Shown piece after piece: positions 55,901 to 63,961 of a DNA stretch of 64,000 bases. Positions within the stretch are counted from its first letter, which is position 1. The number at the start of each line of letters is the position of its first letter. A model generated the notes under the pieces. The model did not search any database, was not told the DNA's origin, and saw nothing but the letters and a program-made list of their open reading frames with translations. The translations under genes were made by a program, and so were the position numbers. The stretch is from Myxococcales bacterium (GTDB taxonomy: Bacteria > Myxococcota > Myxococcia > Myxococcales > Myxococcaceae): the NCBI GenBank assembly GCA_016191815.1, contig JACPVI010000064.1, forward strand, positions 47,308 through 111,307. The letters are read 5' to 3'.

Positions 55901-56255
55901 ACCTGGGGTCGTTGAGGTCGTAGATGATGAAGCCCCGGTAGGTGTTCAGGTAGAAGAGGCGGTTGTTGTCGACGCGGTAGATGTCGGCTTCCTCCACCGT
56001 GCCTTCGCGCCCGCCTGGCGCCTTCTCGTTGGGAGCCGCCGAGCCGTTGGCAGAGCCGGCGGCGCCCTCGGAGCTGTCCGAGGCGTAGGAGCGGTCGCCC
56101 GAATAGTCCCGCTCGAGGGTGATGAATTCTTCTTGCCCGATCTCCACCGGGTTGTCGGGAAGCCGGTCCGGATCCGGTTCGGGCGGGCGGCCGGAGCTGC
56201 ACCCCGCTGCCGCAGCGATCATCCCCCAGCACACGAGCTGACGAAGGCCCCTCAT
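52989..56255 (-). CDS. Large secreted beta-propeller lipoprotein
   Basis: 1088 residues from ATG 56255, which GGAGG places 5 nt downstream. Lipidation is predicted at Cys19 (IAAAAGC). After an acidic linker, VEEADIYRVDNNRLFYLNTY (about 90-109) and repeated DxxDPxxP blocks such as DLNDPRSPKRV, DITDLSNPKVL, DVTDGANPVRV and DLSDPTAPVQRG mark beta-propeller blades of the COG4880/LVIVD type. The length suggests more than one propeller. Tyr/Trp-rich loops (WRGYPYG, SYWYWYAGDK) are frequent. Probably a surface binding protein; no enzyme site was seen. Confidence 0.8.
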   Translation of the reverse strand: MRGLRQLVCWGMIAAAAGCSSGRPPEPDPDRLPDNPVEIGQEEFITLERDYSGDRSYASDSSEGAAGSANGSAAPNEKAPGGREGTVEEADIYRVDNNRLFYLNTYRGFIIYDLNDPRSPKRVARLPVHGYPVEMFVTPTTVYALLRDALYLTQDKNGLVFKRHNVSQLVAIDITDLSNPKVLKTIDIVGELREGVSRKIDDTIYVVSHIPQSYYWRGYPYGDQRTEQAWVYSFNVKTPSDPVLVQKLKVFEGGGYSSWGTSGGSSRWFSGVAISATSNTLHVVENWYTYGYVSGSKYNCGSYRSMQQAVVSIIDISDPSGNIRLHSRFETYGALTDQFKQTYVYDPATGKGHYFGIFARQEWGTANCQGSMFVQNALEAWDVTDGANPVRVGSLAFGKPNETVRGTAFDTDRKVAYAITAQRIDPLYALSIADPTNLKVLSAIDGLSGDMNVFRLIGGGQFLMGIGRDNSETCTGYGNPTVGWATNVAVSVIDVRNLAGIRLVQRKCVTVNNAQWVWSEINWNLDQAHKMIGMHSDARASVISVPVSYYAKSSTTDRWWWYRPESAVGLMSYDLAAYDPSKDHLNQKVLLNHGTVVHPHGHVRRSVVFTHQGATARRMMVNLSDTHVSVVDVDNLDTPVDQSLIEVAPQHKRLYRFGDYLVDEVRIGGEYDWQPGTSEFRVKRALPGADEAQAVASFSVARVAQVVQVKDLLVLFRSVDSSSGYYGRESEALVFDLSDPTAPVQRGTATLPVPVYPYIWYGCGDGWGWWPYFYGGSWAVGESGLGILNWSYQYQRSEQSLVYLDLSNPSAPSVSTKLLSTTTWSSSGSVTQGRQYVNLVGDGKALVATFREKVGRITMPDGTAFAKVKYYAVRFSSGIPQPQAPVNLPGRLIRTWEEAGQRHLLTTDERFHLRQQGTSTYWEPEGRLHLLEATARDRAVLLDTMALDGKQVGDMVGDASRLFLTLRPSYWYWYAGDKSSSAAEEPSDTLVAIDLRGGKLDRRFAGSVGTYYSRLMGVSDDRLFINLPGDGVLAVDVTDLSAPAGQHFARTLGYATHIAFAGGRAFIASGNFGIYEMDLSASPSILRL

Positions 56256-56260
56256 TTTTG

Positions 56261-56265
56261 CCTCC
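56261..56265 (-). promoter_or_regulatory. Ribosome binding site that decides the start at 56255
   Basis: GGAGG on the minus strand is 5 nt before the ATG at 56255. A GTG at 56267 is in frame but lies over the site itself, so it is rejected as start. Confidence 0.6.
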
Positions 56266-56426
56266 ACGACGGAGCGGTCCGGCCTGGCGCGTTGGAAACC
56301 GCGGGCGTCGATGCAACCGGCGCACCACCCGACTCTCCTTGGCGCGTCAGGTGTTTGCGCGGAGGCGGTGCGGGATGGACCTCGGAAAGTTGAAGGACTT
56401 CGGCGGAAATCCGCGGCCAGCGCGGG

Positions 56427-57938
56427 CTAGAATCTGGCCTGGATCAGCGTGTTGAAGCCGATCGCGTGCTCCTTCTCGAACACTGGCTCGGCGATCCCCG
56501 AGACGCTGTCCCGGAAGGTGGTCCGGTTGGCGTCACGCGTGTAGTAGATCTCTCCGACGGCCGCGACCGCCTCCGAGATATCCCAGCGGAAGGTGCCCTT
56601 CCAGGAGAGGATCGGCACTGCGTCATTGTCGACCGGCAGAGTGTTGACCAGGTTCACGTCCCTCACCACGACCGTGCGCTGGCCCAGCATGCCCGGAGGC
56701 GGGTTGTTGCCTCCGAGGAGCGCCTGCGGCGTCTTGAACGACGCGGGCTGCTGGACGCCGAAGACGAATCCGGGCGTGAGGCGCAGCGCAGGGAGGTGGT
56801 AGTCGACCCCGGCTGCGGCAAACACCTCCGGTCTGAGCACCGTGCCGTCTGGGAAGTCGCGGAAGGGCGGAAGGCCGGGGACCTCGTACTGGATAAAGGA
56901 GAGCGTCCGGTAAAGAGCCAGGAGATGAACGCGCGCGTAGTCGATCTTGAAGCGCGCCTGGAGCGCCAGCGCGGTCGCCTGCTGCGGCACGGTTCGCGCG
57001 AAGGCGTCCGGATCCTCGAGAGTCTGGAGCAGATAGGCCCCCTCGATTGACGCCGTCGCGGAGAAGCCTCCCGGGTACTGCTCCGGTGTAAAGAAGCGCT
57101 GGAACACGTCGGGGTCGTTCCGGTAGAGCTGGAAGTCGACGCTCGTCCCGACCGGCACGCCCTTGTGGAAGACGATCTGCGCCGACCCTCCTGCTCCGTT
57201 CACCGGCGCCTCCACCCCGAGGCTGGCCAGGCCAGGCACCAGGCCCTTCTGGAAGTAGCCACCTCCGGCCTCCACGCGAAGGAACGGCGCCACGTCCACG
57301 CCTGCTCCCGCCATCAGCCCGTAGAGCCGCTCCTTCTCGAGGACGAGGTCGTTCAGCACCTGTGCGCTCTTCATTCCCACGAACGAGTACCAGCGGTCTC
57401 GTGTGAGCTGCAGCTTCACCCCGGGAACGCCGTCGGAGGTTGCGCGGCTGGTGAACACGCCGGTGCCTCCCCACGAGATGCGGTAGGCATAGCCGAGCCG
57501 GAAGCGATCCGCCGAGACCGGGAAACCAGTGATGGAGAGGTTCTCCTTCTCGCCCCATGAGGGTGGCCGGTACGAGAGCCTGATGTAGGAGGAGTTGTCT
57601 TTGAGGTCGACCCCCCCCGAGGCCCGCTCGAGGACCAAGATGGTGAACGCCGCCTCGGCAGTCAGCCCGTCGATGAAGGCGGGCGTCTGCTTGTACATCA
57701 CCACGTTGGAGAGCGTCTCGAAGCCGGAAAACCTGGTGTTGAAGTTGTCGTAGAACTGAGTGTTCTGGTTCCCCGCCCCGAACCCCGCGTTGGGGCTGTT
57801 GGGTGTCGTCTCTCCCGATTTGGCGAGGATGTTGTCGTCGGCGAAGACGAAGGACAGGCGCGTGTCGATCAAGTCTCCCGCCCGCGCACTCGCGGCCGAA
57901 AGCAGCGCGACAGCCGTCACGGTCCTCAGCGTTTTCAA
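56427..57938 (-). CDS. Outer-membrane beta-barrel protein
   Basis: 503 residues from TTG at 57938; the minus strand has GGAGG 5 nt upstream. A signal peptide (MKTLRTVTAVALLSAASARA) is followed by alternating hydrophobic/polar strands throughout (SYIRLSYRPPSW, FRLGYAYRISWGG, LRVEAGGGYF), and the last residue is Phe (LIQARF), the classical outer-membrane protein ending. It follows the cysteine-rich lipoprotein gene by 35 nt and probably shares its transcript. Transport specificity cannot be read. Confidence 0.75.
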   Translation of the reverse strand: MKTLRTVTAVALLSAASARAGDLIDTRLSFVFADDNILAKSGETTPNSPNAGFGAGNQNTQFYDNFNTRFSGFETLSNVVMYKQTPAFIDGLTAEAAFTILVLERASGGVDLKDNSSYIRLSYRPPSWGEKENLSITGFPVSADRFRLGYAYRISWGGTGVFTSRATSDGVPGVKLQLTRDRWYSFVGMKSAQVLNDLVLEKERLYGLMAGAGVDVAPFLRVEAGGGYFQKGLVPGLASLGVEAPVNGAGGSAQIVFHKGVPVGTSVDFQLYRNDPDVFQRFFTPEQYPGGFSATASIEGAYLLQTLEDPDAFARTVPQQATALALQARFKIDYARVHLLALYRTLSFIQYEVPGLPPFRDFPDGTVLRPEVFAAAGVDYHLPALRLTPGFVFGVQQPASFKTPQALLGGNNPPPGMLGQRTVVVRDVNLVNTLPVDNDAVPILSWKGTFRWDISEAVAAVGEIYYTRDANRTTFRDSVSGIAEPVFEKEHAIGFNTLIQARF

Positions 57939-57943
57939 TGTCC

Positions 57944-57948
57944 CCTCC
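57944..57948 (-). promoter_or_regulatory. Ribosome binding site that decides a TTG start
   Basis: GGAGG lies 5 nt before TTG 57938 on the minus strand; no ATG or GTG at a suitable distance lies before the signal peptide. Confidence 0.55.
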
Positions 57949-57973
57949 AGCGGCAATGGCGCCGCCTGGCGTC

Positions 57974-60520
57974 TCACTGGCATGGCTTGATCGGCCTCGG
58001 ACACGACAGCCCCGGCCCGGGATGGCAGCAGATGTCGTCCGCATCGCGCGGAAGGATGACCCACCGCGGGCGCCCCGGTTGCAGGTGGCGCAGGTGTCCC
58101 GTCACGTCGAAGGTCGCCGCCCGGAGCGCCTGGCACGCTGCGGCGCGGTCCGCGTTCTGATCGTCGGTGCGGCAGTCCGGCACCAACTCCGGGACCGCGT
58201 CCTTCGTCACGATGTTGATCCGGGTGTGCGTCTTCTGCGCCACCACGCAGCGGGCGGAAGGCCCCGGATCTCCATCGGCGATGAATGCGAGGTGCGTCTG
58301 CGCTCCTTTGAAGGCGACCTCCGTCACCGTGCCCTTCGGGATCGGCGTGTCCGAGGCGGTGGCCACCACGTTTCCATCGCCCGCGGCCATCCGCACCGCG
58401 GCGTCGCACCAAACGTTCACCCGCGCCAGCGGCGCGTAGCCCGAAGGGATGGTGACCGAGGCGAGCCCCACCGGCACCTGCTGCATCCGCGAGGGGATCG
58501 ACTCGTCCAGCCCGGCCTCGGCGGGGCCCGGTCCCGCCATCTCGGCGATGAACTGCCCGTAGGTGACGAAGGTGGACCTCTCGGTGCAGAGCCTTCCGTC
58601 GAACTGGCCCTGGCCGTTGACGCACTCGATGTTGCAGATGGTCTCCGCGGTCTCCGTCTCGCCGGGAGGCGTGGAGCCGAAGGAGCAGTCCCGCCATCCC
58701 CACTCCGCCGATTGGCATCGGCTGCCGGTCGGGTTGCAGTACGGCGTCGTCCCCCCGCAGGCGTCGTTGCACCCCGAGGGGGTGAACTTGCTCTCGCAGA
58801 AGAAGGGCACCTCCGAGTCGCCGTCCTTGTCACAGTTGTGGAAGACGTCGGGGAACTTCAGCCGGCGCGCCACCACCAGCGCCGACTCCAGGCTCTCCAT
58901 CTTCAAGTTCCGGCGGTTGTGGCCGCACAGGGTGTCGGTGACGAACGGGACCGGGTTGCTGTCCAGCCCGCAGTGGCGGAGATTTAGCTCCACCGGTTTC
59001 AAAAGCTTGAGCCACTTGTCCCACTGGTCGTAGGGCAGCATCCGCACCTTCTCGGCGATCGACCAGGCCGGGAAGGTGAGCTGGGTGGTCGAGGTGAACT
59101 CCTGCACCGACCCCGAGAGCGTGAAGAGCAAGTCCCCCGAATCGAGCCCGTCCGGGAAGGAGTAGTTGTAGATGAACATCGAGCCGTAGGTGCCCGGGAG
59201 GTAGCCCAGGCAGTCGGCCGAAGTGGCGCAGCTCTTCCTCGAGACGGCGCACTTCGGGCCCTGGGCCTCGGCCACGCAGGCCTCCTGCGGCTCCGCCACC
59301 CGCACCACCGTGCTGCCGGTGGCCGGGTCCACCGTCTGCTCCACCTGGCGGCAGGCCGAGAGGTCCGTCACGAAGAAACCGCTCGGATCCGTCCCGGTCA
59401 CCACCATCAAGAGAGGCTTGCCGTCGTTGGCCGGATCGTCCGAGCACGACTGGACGAGCACGCTCCCGCTCTCGGGGTTCTTCCCGATGGTGAGGAACTG
59501 CCCCACCAGCGGCGAGCTGCGGTTGTCGAAGCCGTCGGGGATCTGCACCTTGGCCAGCGTCGGCTCCTCGAAGTACAGCACCGGAGACAGCCCGGTGGCG
59601 TAGGTGCGCCTCTCCGGCTCCACCGGGAGGTGCTCGCGCGTCCCGTTCCAGCCGTTGAAGGTGCCCGCGGCCGTCCTCCTGGACAGCTTGGGCTTGCTCG
59701 GATCGTCGGCGAAGGTGAGGGTGAAGCTCCCGGTGAGCATCTCCACCGGGTTGGCTCCGGTGGTGAGCTGCAGCTCGCCCTTGCCGATGCGCGGGAAGTC
59801 CCAGTCCTCTTCCCCGAAGACCCTCCGCGTCACCGTGGCCCGCGGCAGGTTCGGCTCCGCGTCGCCCGGGAGCGAGATGCGAACGCCGTTGGAGAGCGCC
59901 ACCCCCTTGAGCGACACCGAGAGATGGAACACCAGGTGTTGGTCAAAAAAGTAGGCCACCCTCAGCTCGTCCTCGCTCCGGTAGATCTCCGCGGAGGCGG
60001 CGTCGATCCGCATCACCTCGCCGATGGTCCCCGAGAGCTGCCCGCTGGCGAAGGCGAGCTGCGGAGGAGCGTCCTCCGCCCAGACGCGCACCTCGCCGAA
60101 CAGGTGCGCCACCTTGATCACCCCGTTCGCCACGCCGGTCCGGGCGTTGCTCCAGCGGAAGTCGTAATCGCCGGTGAGATCCCCCGGCACCGCGCGGAAG
60201 GACACCGGCCCGAAGAAGTCGGCGAGCACCTCGTTGCCGCGGCCGAGCGCGGTGGCGGTGGCCTCCAGCTCCACTTCGCCGCGGGGAATGCCGTACGGAC
60301 ACTCGATGGTGCCGCGCTCGGTGAGGGGCACCAGCGCCTCTCCTCCGAACTTCGAGGCGCAGCGGCTCACCACCTCCAGCAGGCGCCTCGGCCCCGCCGC
60401 GCTCTTGGGGACGTAGACGCCGCCGGCGCTGACCGCGAAGGTCGCCAGCTCGGCTCCCGGCGGCGGCTTCACCGAGTAACAGCCGCAGGCGAGCAACGCG
60501 AGGGCGATCGTCCCTTTCAC
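57974..60520 (-). CDS. Large cysteine-rich lipoprotein of unknown function
   Basis: 848 residues from GTG at 60520, with GGAGG 5 nt upstream. The leader MKGTIALALLACGC is very short, with Cys12 or Cys14 as lipid site. The N-terminal 330 residues are beta-rich (VELEATATALG, AEDAPPQLAFASGQLSG). The rest carries many cysteines, including CNDACGGTTPYCNPTGSRC and a CDKDGDSEV stretch with Ca-binding-like look. No known domain recognised. It overlaps the upstream 5'-nucleotidase gene by 4 nt (GTGA), so the two are translationally coupled. Confidence 0.75.
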   Translation of the reverse strand: MKGTIALALLACGCYSVKPPPGAELATFAVSAGGVYVPKSAAGPRRLLEVVSRCASKFGGEALVPLTERGTIECPYGIPRGEVELEATATALGRGNEVLADFFGPVSFRAVPGDLTGDYDFRWSNARTGVANGVIKVAHLFGEVRVWAEDAPPQLAFASGQLSGTIGEVMRIDAASAEIYRSEDELRVAYFFDQHLVFHLSVSLKGVALSNGVRISLPGDAEPNLPRATVTRRVFGEEDWDFPRIGKGELQLTTGANPVEMLTGSFTLTFADDPSKPKLSRRTAAGTFNGWNGTREHLPVEPERRTYATGLSPVLYFEEPTLAKVQIPDGFDNRSSPLVGQFLTIGKNPESGSVLVQSCSDDPANDGKPLLMVVTGTDPSGFFVTDLSACRQVEQTVDPATGSTVVRVAEPQEACVAEAQGPKCAVSRKSCATSADCLGYLPGTYGSMFIYNYSFPDGLDSGDLLFTLSGSVQEFTSTTQLTFPAWSIAEKVRMLPYDQWDKWLKLLKPVELNLRHCGLDSNPVPFVTDTLCGHNRRNLKMESLESALVVARRLKFPDVFHNCDKDGDSEVPFFCESKFTPSGCNDACGGTTPYCNPTGSRCQSAEWGWRDCSFGSTPPGETETAETICNIECVNGQGQFDGRLCTERSTFVTYGQFIAEMAGPGPAEAGLDESIPSRMQQVPVGLASVTIPSGYAPLARVNVWCDAAVRMAAGDGNVVATASDTPIPKGTVTEVAFKGAQTHLAFIADGDPGPSARCVVAQKTHTRINIVTKDAVPELVPDCRTDDQNADRAAACQALRAATFDVTGHLRHLQPGRPRWVILPRDADDICCHPGPGLSCPRPIKPCQ

Positions 60521-62928
60521 TTGACCCTCCGGGCGATCCGGCCGTCCTCGATTCCCATCGCCACCGCGACCGAGGAAGGGTTCTCGCAGAAGCGCCGGAG
60601 CTGCGGAGTGACGTGTCCGCACAGCGGGCTGCCCGCCAGCGCGTCCAGGCAGTAGCACCGCCCGACGTACGGCCCGGCGGGGAGCTGGTCGGTGCAGGTC
60701 CGCTTCATCTCCGCGCTCACCTCCGGCACCGCGCACTTCACCGCGTCGCCGGCCAAGACGTCGCGGCAAGTGCAGCTTCCCACCTCGGTCCCGTGGAGCT
60801 GCTCTTGGAAGGCCCGCGCCTGCTCGCAGAACGCCCGCTCCTGGTCGTCGACCACCCAGCGGCCGCCGACCAGATTTCCGCAGAGCTGGCCGTTCTTGCC
60901 GATCACGAAGTCGTTCGAATCGCGCTGGTCGGCGAGGACGTCGTCGCAGTTGCAGAAGCCCTGCATGTAGCCGATGAGCGAGTCGCGCAAGGAGATCCCG
61001 GTCTCGATGCGGGTGGTGTTGCGCTTGAGCACCGCGAACCCCGAGCCGCCCTTGGCGATGTAGTCGTTGACCGCGATCCGGTAGGTCGCGTTGGGATCCA
61101 GCGGCCTGCCGTTGAGCTCGATGTTGACGCCGGGGTGCGCCCAGCAGCGGCCTCCGGTGATGTCGTCGAGGCACTGCCACCTCGAGCGCCCGGTGCGCCC
61201 CACCTGCGGGCAGTCGCTGCCGTTGTCCTCGCCCTGGAGCTTGGGGTCGCAGGGGTAGCGCAGGTCGTTGAGCTGGACCTGGGCGCAGTCCATGGCGAAG
61301 CGCGCCCCGGAGATCTGCGCCTGGCTCTGGCAGCCGCGGCCGGCGCTGCGCTCGGCCACGAAGTCGAACATCTCCTGCATCTCGATGCCCGACAGGTACA
61401 TGATGTTGATGGTGTTCTCGAAGGGGAACACGTTGAACATCGATTCGTGGGTGAGCGGGCCGGCGTAGAGGTTGTCGCGGATGCCGAGCGAGTTGGTCAG
61501 CGCCACCTCCGCCTCCACCCGGCGGCGCTTCCGCATCGAGTCCGCGGTGAGGTTTCCGAGCGGCGAGTCGCCCCCGGTGGAGTTGTTGCGCCGGGCGATG
61601 TCCCTCGGCGCGTAGGCGAAGATGGTGGTGAGCGCCAGCTTGAAGTCCATTCCCAGGATGTAGGGCGCGAGCAATTGGGCCGTCTCGCGGTCCTCTTGCA
61701 CCGCGCAGCTTCCCATCGCCGCCGCCACCGCCGGCACCCGCATGAACTCGCCGGGGCCCCAGAACTGCGAGCGGTAGTAGGCGTGCATCGAGTCGCTGCA
61801 CCACAGCCCGTCCACCGGGAAGACGCGGTAGTCGTGGCTGACCACCTCGGCCATCTCCGGGGCGCCGGAAGAAGGCGGCATCTTCACCACCAGGTCCAGC
61901 CGCCCGAGGTACTTCGCGAATGCCCCCGAGTGCGAGAGGAGCACCTTCCTCCCGGAAGGGTCGGAGAGGAGCTGGGGCGGGTTCAGCACCACGTGCAGGT
62001 GCCCGCCCAGCACCACGTCGATGCCCGAGACGCCGGGGATGTGGACCTGGACCACCGACCGGTCGGCGTTCACCGGGCCAAACCACTGGAGGATTCTCCA
62101 GCGGTCGTACTCGCGCTCGAGGAAGTACTTCACGCGGCCGTACTCGTAATAGGCCTCGTAGCCCTGGATGAGGTCCTGGTCCTCGTGGAGGCCGAGGTGG
62201 CTCACCACCACCACGAGGTCCGTGACCGGACGCAGAAGCTCCACGTAGGCGCGCGCCGCCTCGTTCTGCTCCAGCGGAGTGATCTGGAGCGAGTTGCCCC
62301 CCTCCACGATCGAGTTGAGCGAGGAGATGTTCGCCATGCCGATGATGCCCACCCGGACTCCGCGCACGTTCCGGATCGCGTACGGCGCGGTGTAGAGCCC
62401 GGCCTTGTGGCTGTCGGGGAGGCGGTGGTCGTCCCAGACGTAATTGGCTGCGAGCAGGGGGAAGGCCGCTTCGTCCCGGGCTTGGGCGGCGAAGTTGAAG
62501 GCCCCAGCGTCGAACTCGTGGTTGCCCACCACCGCCGCGTCGAGTCGGAGGCGCGAGAGGTAGCGGAACTCCACCTCCCCGCTGTGCAGGTTGAAGATCG
62601 GCGCCCCCTGGAAAGCGTCTCCCGAGTCCAGGTGCAGCACTCGGTCCGCCTTGGCCCGCTCTCGCTTGACCAGCGCCGCCAGCCTCGATGCGCCGCCGAA
62701 CGGCCCTGCCTCGGGGATGAGGCCGAGGTCCACGTCGGTCTTGAGCGGCGCGAAGTCGTACGGGATGAGCCGGGAGTGGATGTCGGAGGTTTGCAGGAGC
62801 GTCAGCCGCACCTCCTGGCCGGAAAGGTCGTAGGGCCAGCCCTCTAGGGTCGGCAGGCAGGAGGACGCCGCGGCGCCGAGGGCGGCGAGCGCGGTGGTCA
62901 ACGCGAGGCGCGGCGGGGGGCTCTTCAA
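60517..62928 (-). CDS. Exported 5'-nucleotidase/2',3'-cyclic phosphodiesterase family protein with cysteine repeats
   Basis: 803 residues if TTG 62928 is the start; it is the first start codon before a hydrophobic leader ending AASSC, which may be a weak lipobox. The metallophosphatase motifs are present: LLQTSDIHSRL (about 42), HLDSGDAF, VGNHEFDAG (about 133), VVVSHLG and VLGGHLHVV (about 304). The C-terminal domain has the substrate-stacking block NDYIAKGGSGF (about 618). Beyond it, about 150 residues hold three copies of a CxCxDxLA motif. It probably releases phosphate and nucleosides from nucleotides outside the cytoplasm. First gene of a three-gene operon. Confidence 0.88.
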   Translation of the reverse strand: MKSPPPRLALTTALAALGAAASSCLPTLEGWPYDLSGQEVRLTLLQTSDIHSRLIPYDFAPLKTDVDLGLIPEAGPFGGASRLAALVKRERAKADRVLHLDSGDAFQGAPIFNLHSGEVEFRYLSRLRLDAAVVGNHEFDAGAFNFAAQARDEAAFPLLAANYVWDDHRLPDSHKAGLYTAPYAIRNVRGVRVGIIGMANISSLNSIVEGGNSLQITPLEQNEAARAYVELLRPVTDLVVVVSHLGLHEDQDLIQGYEAYYEYGRVKYFLEREYDRWRILQWFGPVNADRSVVQVHIPGVSGIDVVLGGHLHVVLNPPQLLSDPSGRKVLLSHSGAFAKYLGRLDLVVKMPPSSGAPEMAEVVSHDYRVFPVDGLWCSDSMHAYYRSQFWGPGEFMRVPAVAAAMGSCAVQEDRETAQLLAPYILGMDFKLALTTIFAYAPRDIARRNNSTGGDSPLGNLTADSMRKRRRVEAEVALTNSLGIRDNLYAGPLTHESMFNVFPFENTINIMYLSGIEMQEMFDFVAERSAGRGCQSQAQISGARFAMDCAQVQLNDLRYPCDPKLQGEDNGSDCPQVGRTGRSRWQCLDDITGGRCWAHPGVNIELNGRPLDPNATYRIAVNDYIAKGGSGFAVLKRNTTRIETGISLRDSLIGYMQGFCNCDDVLADQRDSNDFVIGKNGQLCGNLVGGRWVVDDQERAFCEQARAFQEQLHGTEVGSCTCRDVLAGDAVKCAVPEVSAEMKRTCTDQLPAGPYVGRCYCLDALAGSPLCGHVTPQLRRFCENPSSVAVAMGIEDGRIARRVK

Positions 62929-63132
62929 GGCGGTATGGGCTGCCCGGCAACCGGGCAAGCTATGGGATCGTCCGGGCCCGTTCAAGGCGGGCGTGCGGGC
63001 CTCGACGGAGCGCGCCACTCCCCCATCGTCCCTCCGCCTCGCAAGGGAGCGGCCGAACGCTGAGGATTCGGCGCGGGACGTCGCGGGGTGGGCGTGCCAG
63101 ATGGAACGAGGTGCGTTAGGGCGAGAACTGAG

Positions 63133-63834
63133 ATGCAGGACCGATACACCTACGACATCGGCGACTACGCGAAGTGCGGCTTGCTGCGGCACCTCGTACA
63201 CGCCGGCGTCGGCAGGCTCGGGATGCTCTGGTACTTCACCCGGCTGGGGTCCAAGGCGAACGACGGCCGCCACGTGGACTACCTCGAGCGCCCCGAGCTC
63301 GGCGAGTGCGACCCCGAGCTGTTTCAGCTCTTCCGGCGCGCGTCGAAGCGCCGCTCGGTCGAGTCGTTCGAGCGTTGCTGGGCGCTCCCCGAGGGGACCG
63401 CCTACGCGCGCGAGGAGGTCCCGCCCCCGGCGGGCCGCGCTCAGTGGTTTTCGAGGGCGCTGCAAGAGCTGGGAGGCGCCGAGCTGGTGTTCTGCGATCC
63501 CGACAACGGCATCGCCACTGAAAGGATGGAGCGCATCCGCTCACCACGACACGTGCTGCGCGAGGAGATCGAGGCGCTGTGGGGCCGGGGGCACTCGCTG
63601 GTGCTCTACCACCACTGTGGCCGGGCGCGGCCGCACGCCGAGCAGATCGGCCAGGTGCTCCAGCGGCTCGGAGAGCTCCGGCCGGCAGTATCGCGGGCCG
63701 CGAGGTTCAGGCGGTACAGCGCCCGCGTGTTCTTCGTGCTCGGCCAGCGGCGGCATGCGTCCGCTGTGTCCGAGGGGCTCGACCGATTCGCCGCGAGCCC
63801 GTGGGTGCGAGCCGGTCACTTCGAGCTGGTCTGA
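63133..63834 (+). CDS. Conserved unknown protein with DPDNG and YHH motifs
   Basis: 233 residues from ATG 63133; an in-frame start at 63088 would add 15 residues unlike the rest. YTYDIGDYAKCGLLRHL (about 5-21), KANDGRHVDYL, ELVFCDPDNGIA (about 118) and SLVLYHHCGR (about 155) are conserved-looking blocks that I associate with a family of uncharacterised bacterial proteins. The alternation of strands and helices with an acidic DPDNG loop is compatible with a Rossmann-like or nuclease-like fold, but this is only an impression. Confidence 0.65.
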   Translation: MQDRYTYDIGDYAKCGLLRHLVHAGVGRLGMLWYFTRLGSKANDGRHVDYLERPELGECDPELFQLFRRASKRRSVESFERCWALPEGTAYAREEVPPPAGRAQWFSRALQELGGAELVFCDPDNGIATERMERIRSPRHVLREEIEALWGRGHSLVLYHHCGRARPHAEQIGQVLQRLGELRPAVSRAARFRRYSARVFFVLGQRRHASAVSEGLDRFAASPWVRAGHFELV

Positions 63835-63920
63835 CTCGGATCCGGTGAGCCTAGCCTCAGAGGCTGTGAGTCTTCCCCCTCCCGTCGCCGGGCGGCCGAT
63901 CTGCTTCGCCGGCCGGCGTC

Positions 63921-63961
63921 GGAAGCCCTCGCAATACCGACAAGTATTCCTTCGGGCTTCC
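63921..63961. repeat. Nested inverted repeat
   Basis: GGAAGCCC (63921-63928) pairs with GGGCTTCC (63954-63961), and inside it AATAC (63933-63937) pairs with GTATT (63944-63948) around a CGACAA loop. The stem is interrupted and no T run follows, so it is not a standard terminator. It may be a copy of a dispersed repeat. Confidence 0.6.

Noticed and set aside
56258..56455. Small open frame in the gap upstream of the beta-propeller gene
   Set aside because: No ribosome binding site, random-looking composition, and overlap with two genes.
60521..62950. Upstream extension of the 57974 lipoprotein frame to 62950
   Set aside because: That part overlaps the 5'-nucleotidase gene out of frame; the GTG at 60520 with GGAGG and a lipoprotein leader is the natural start.
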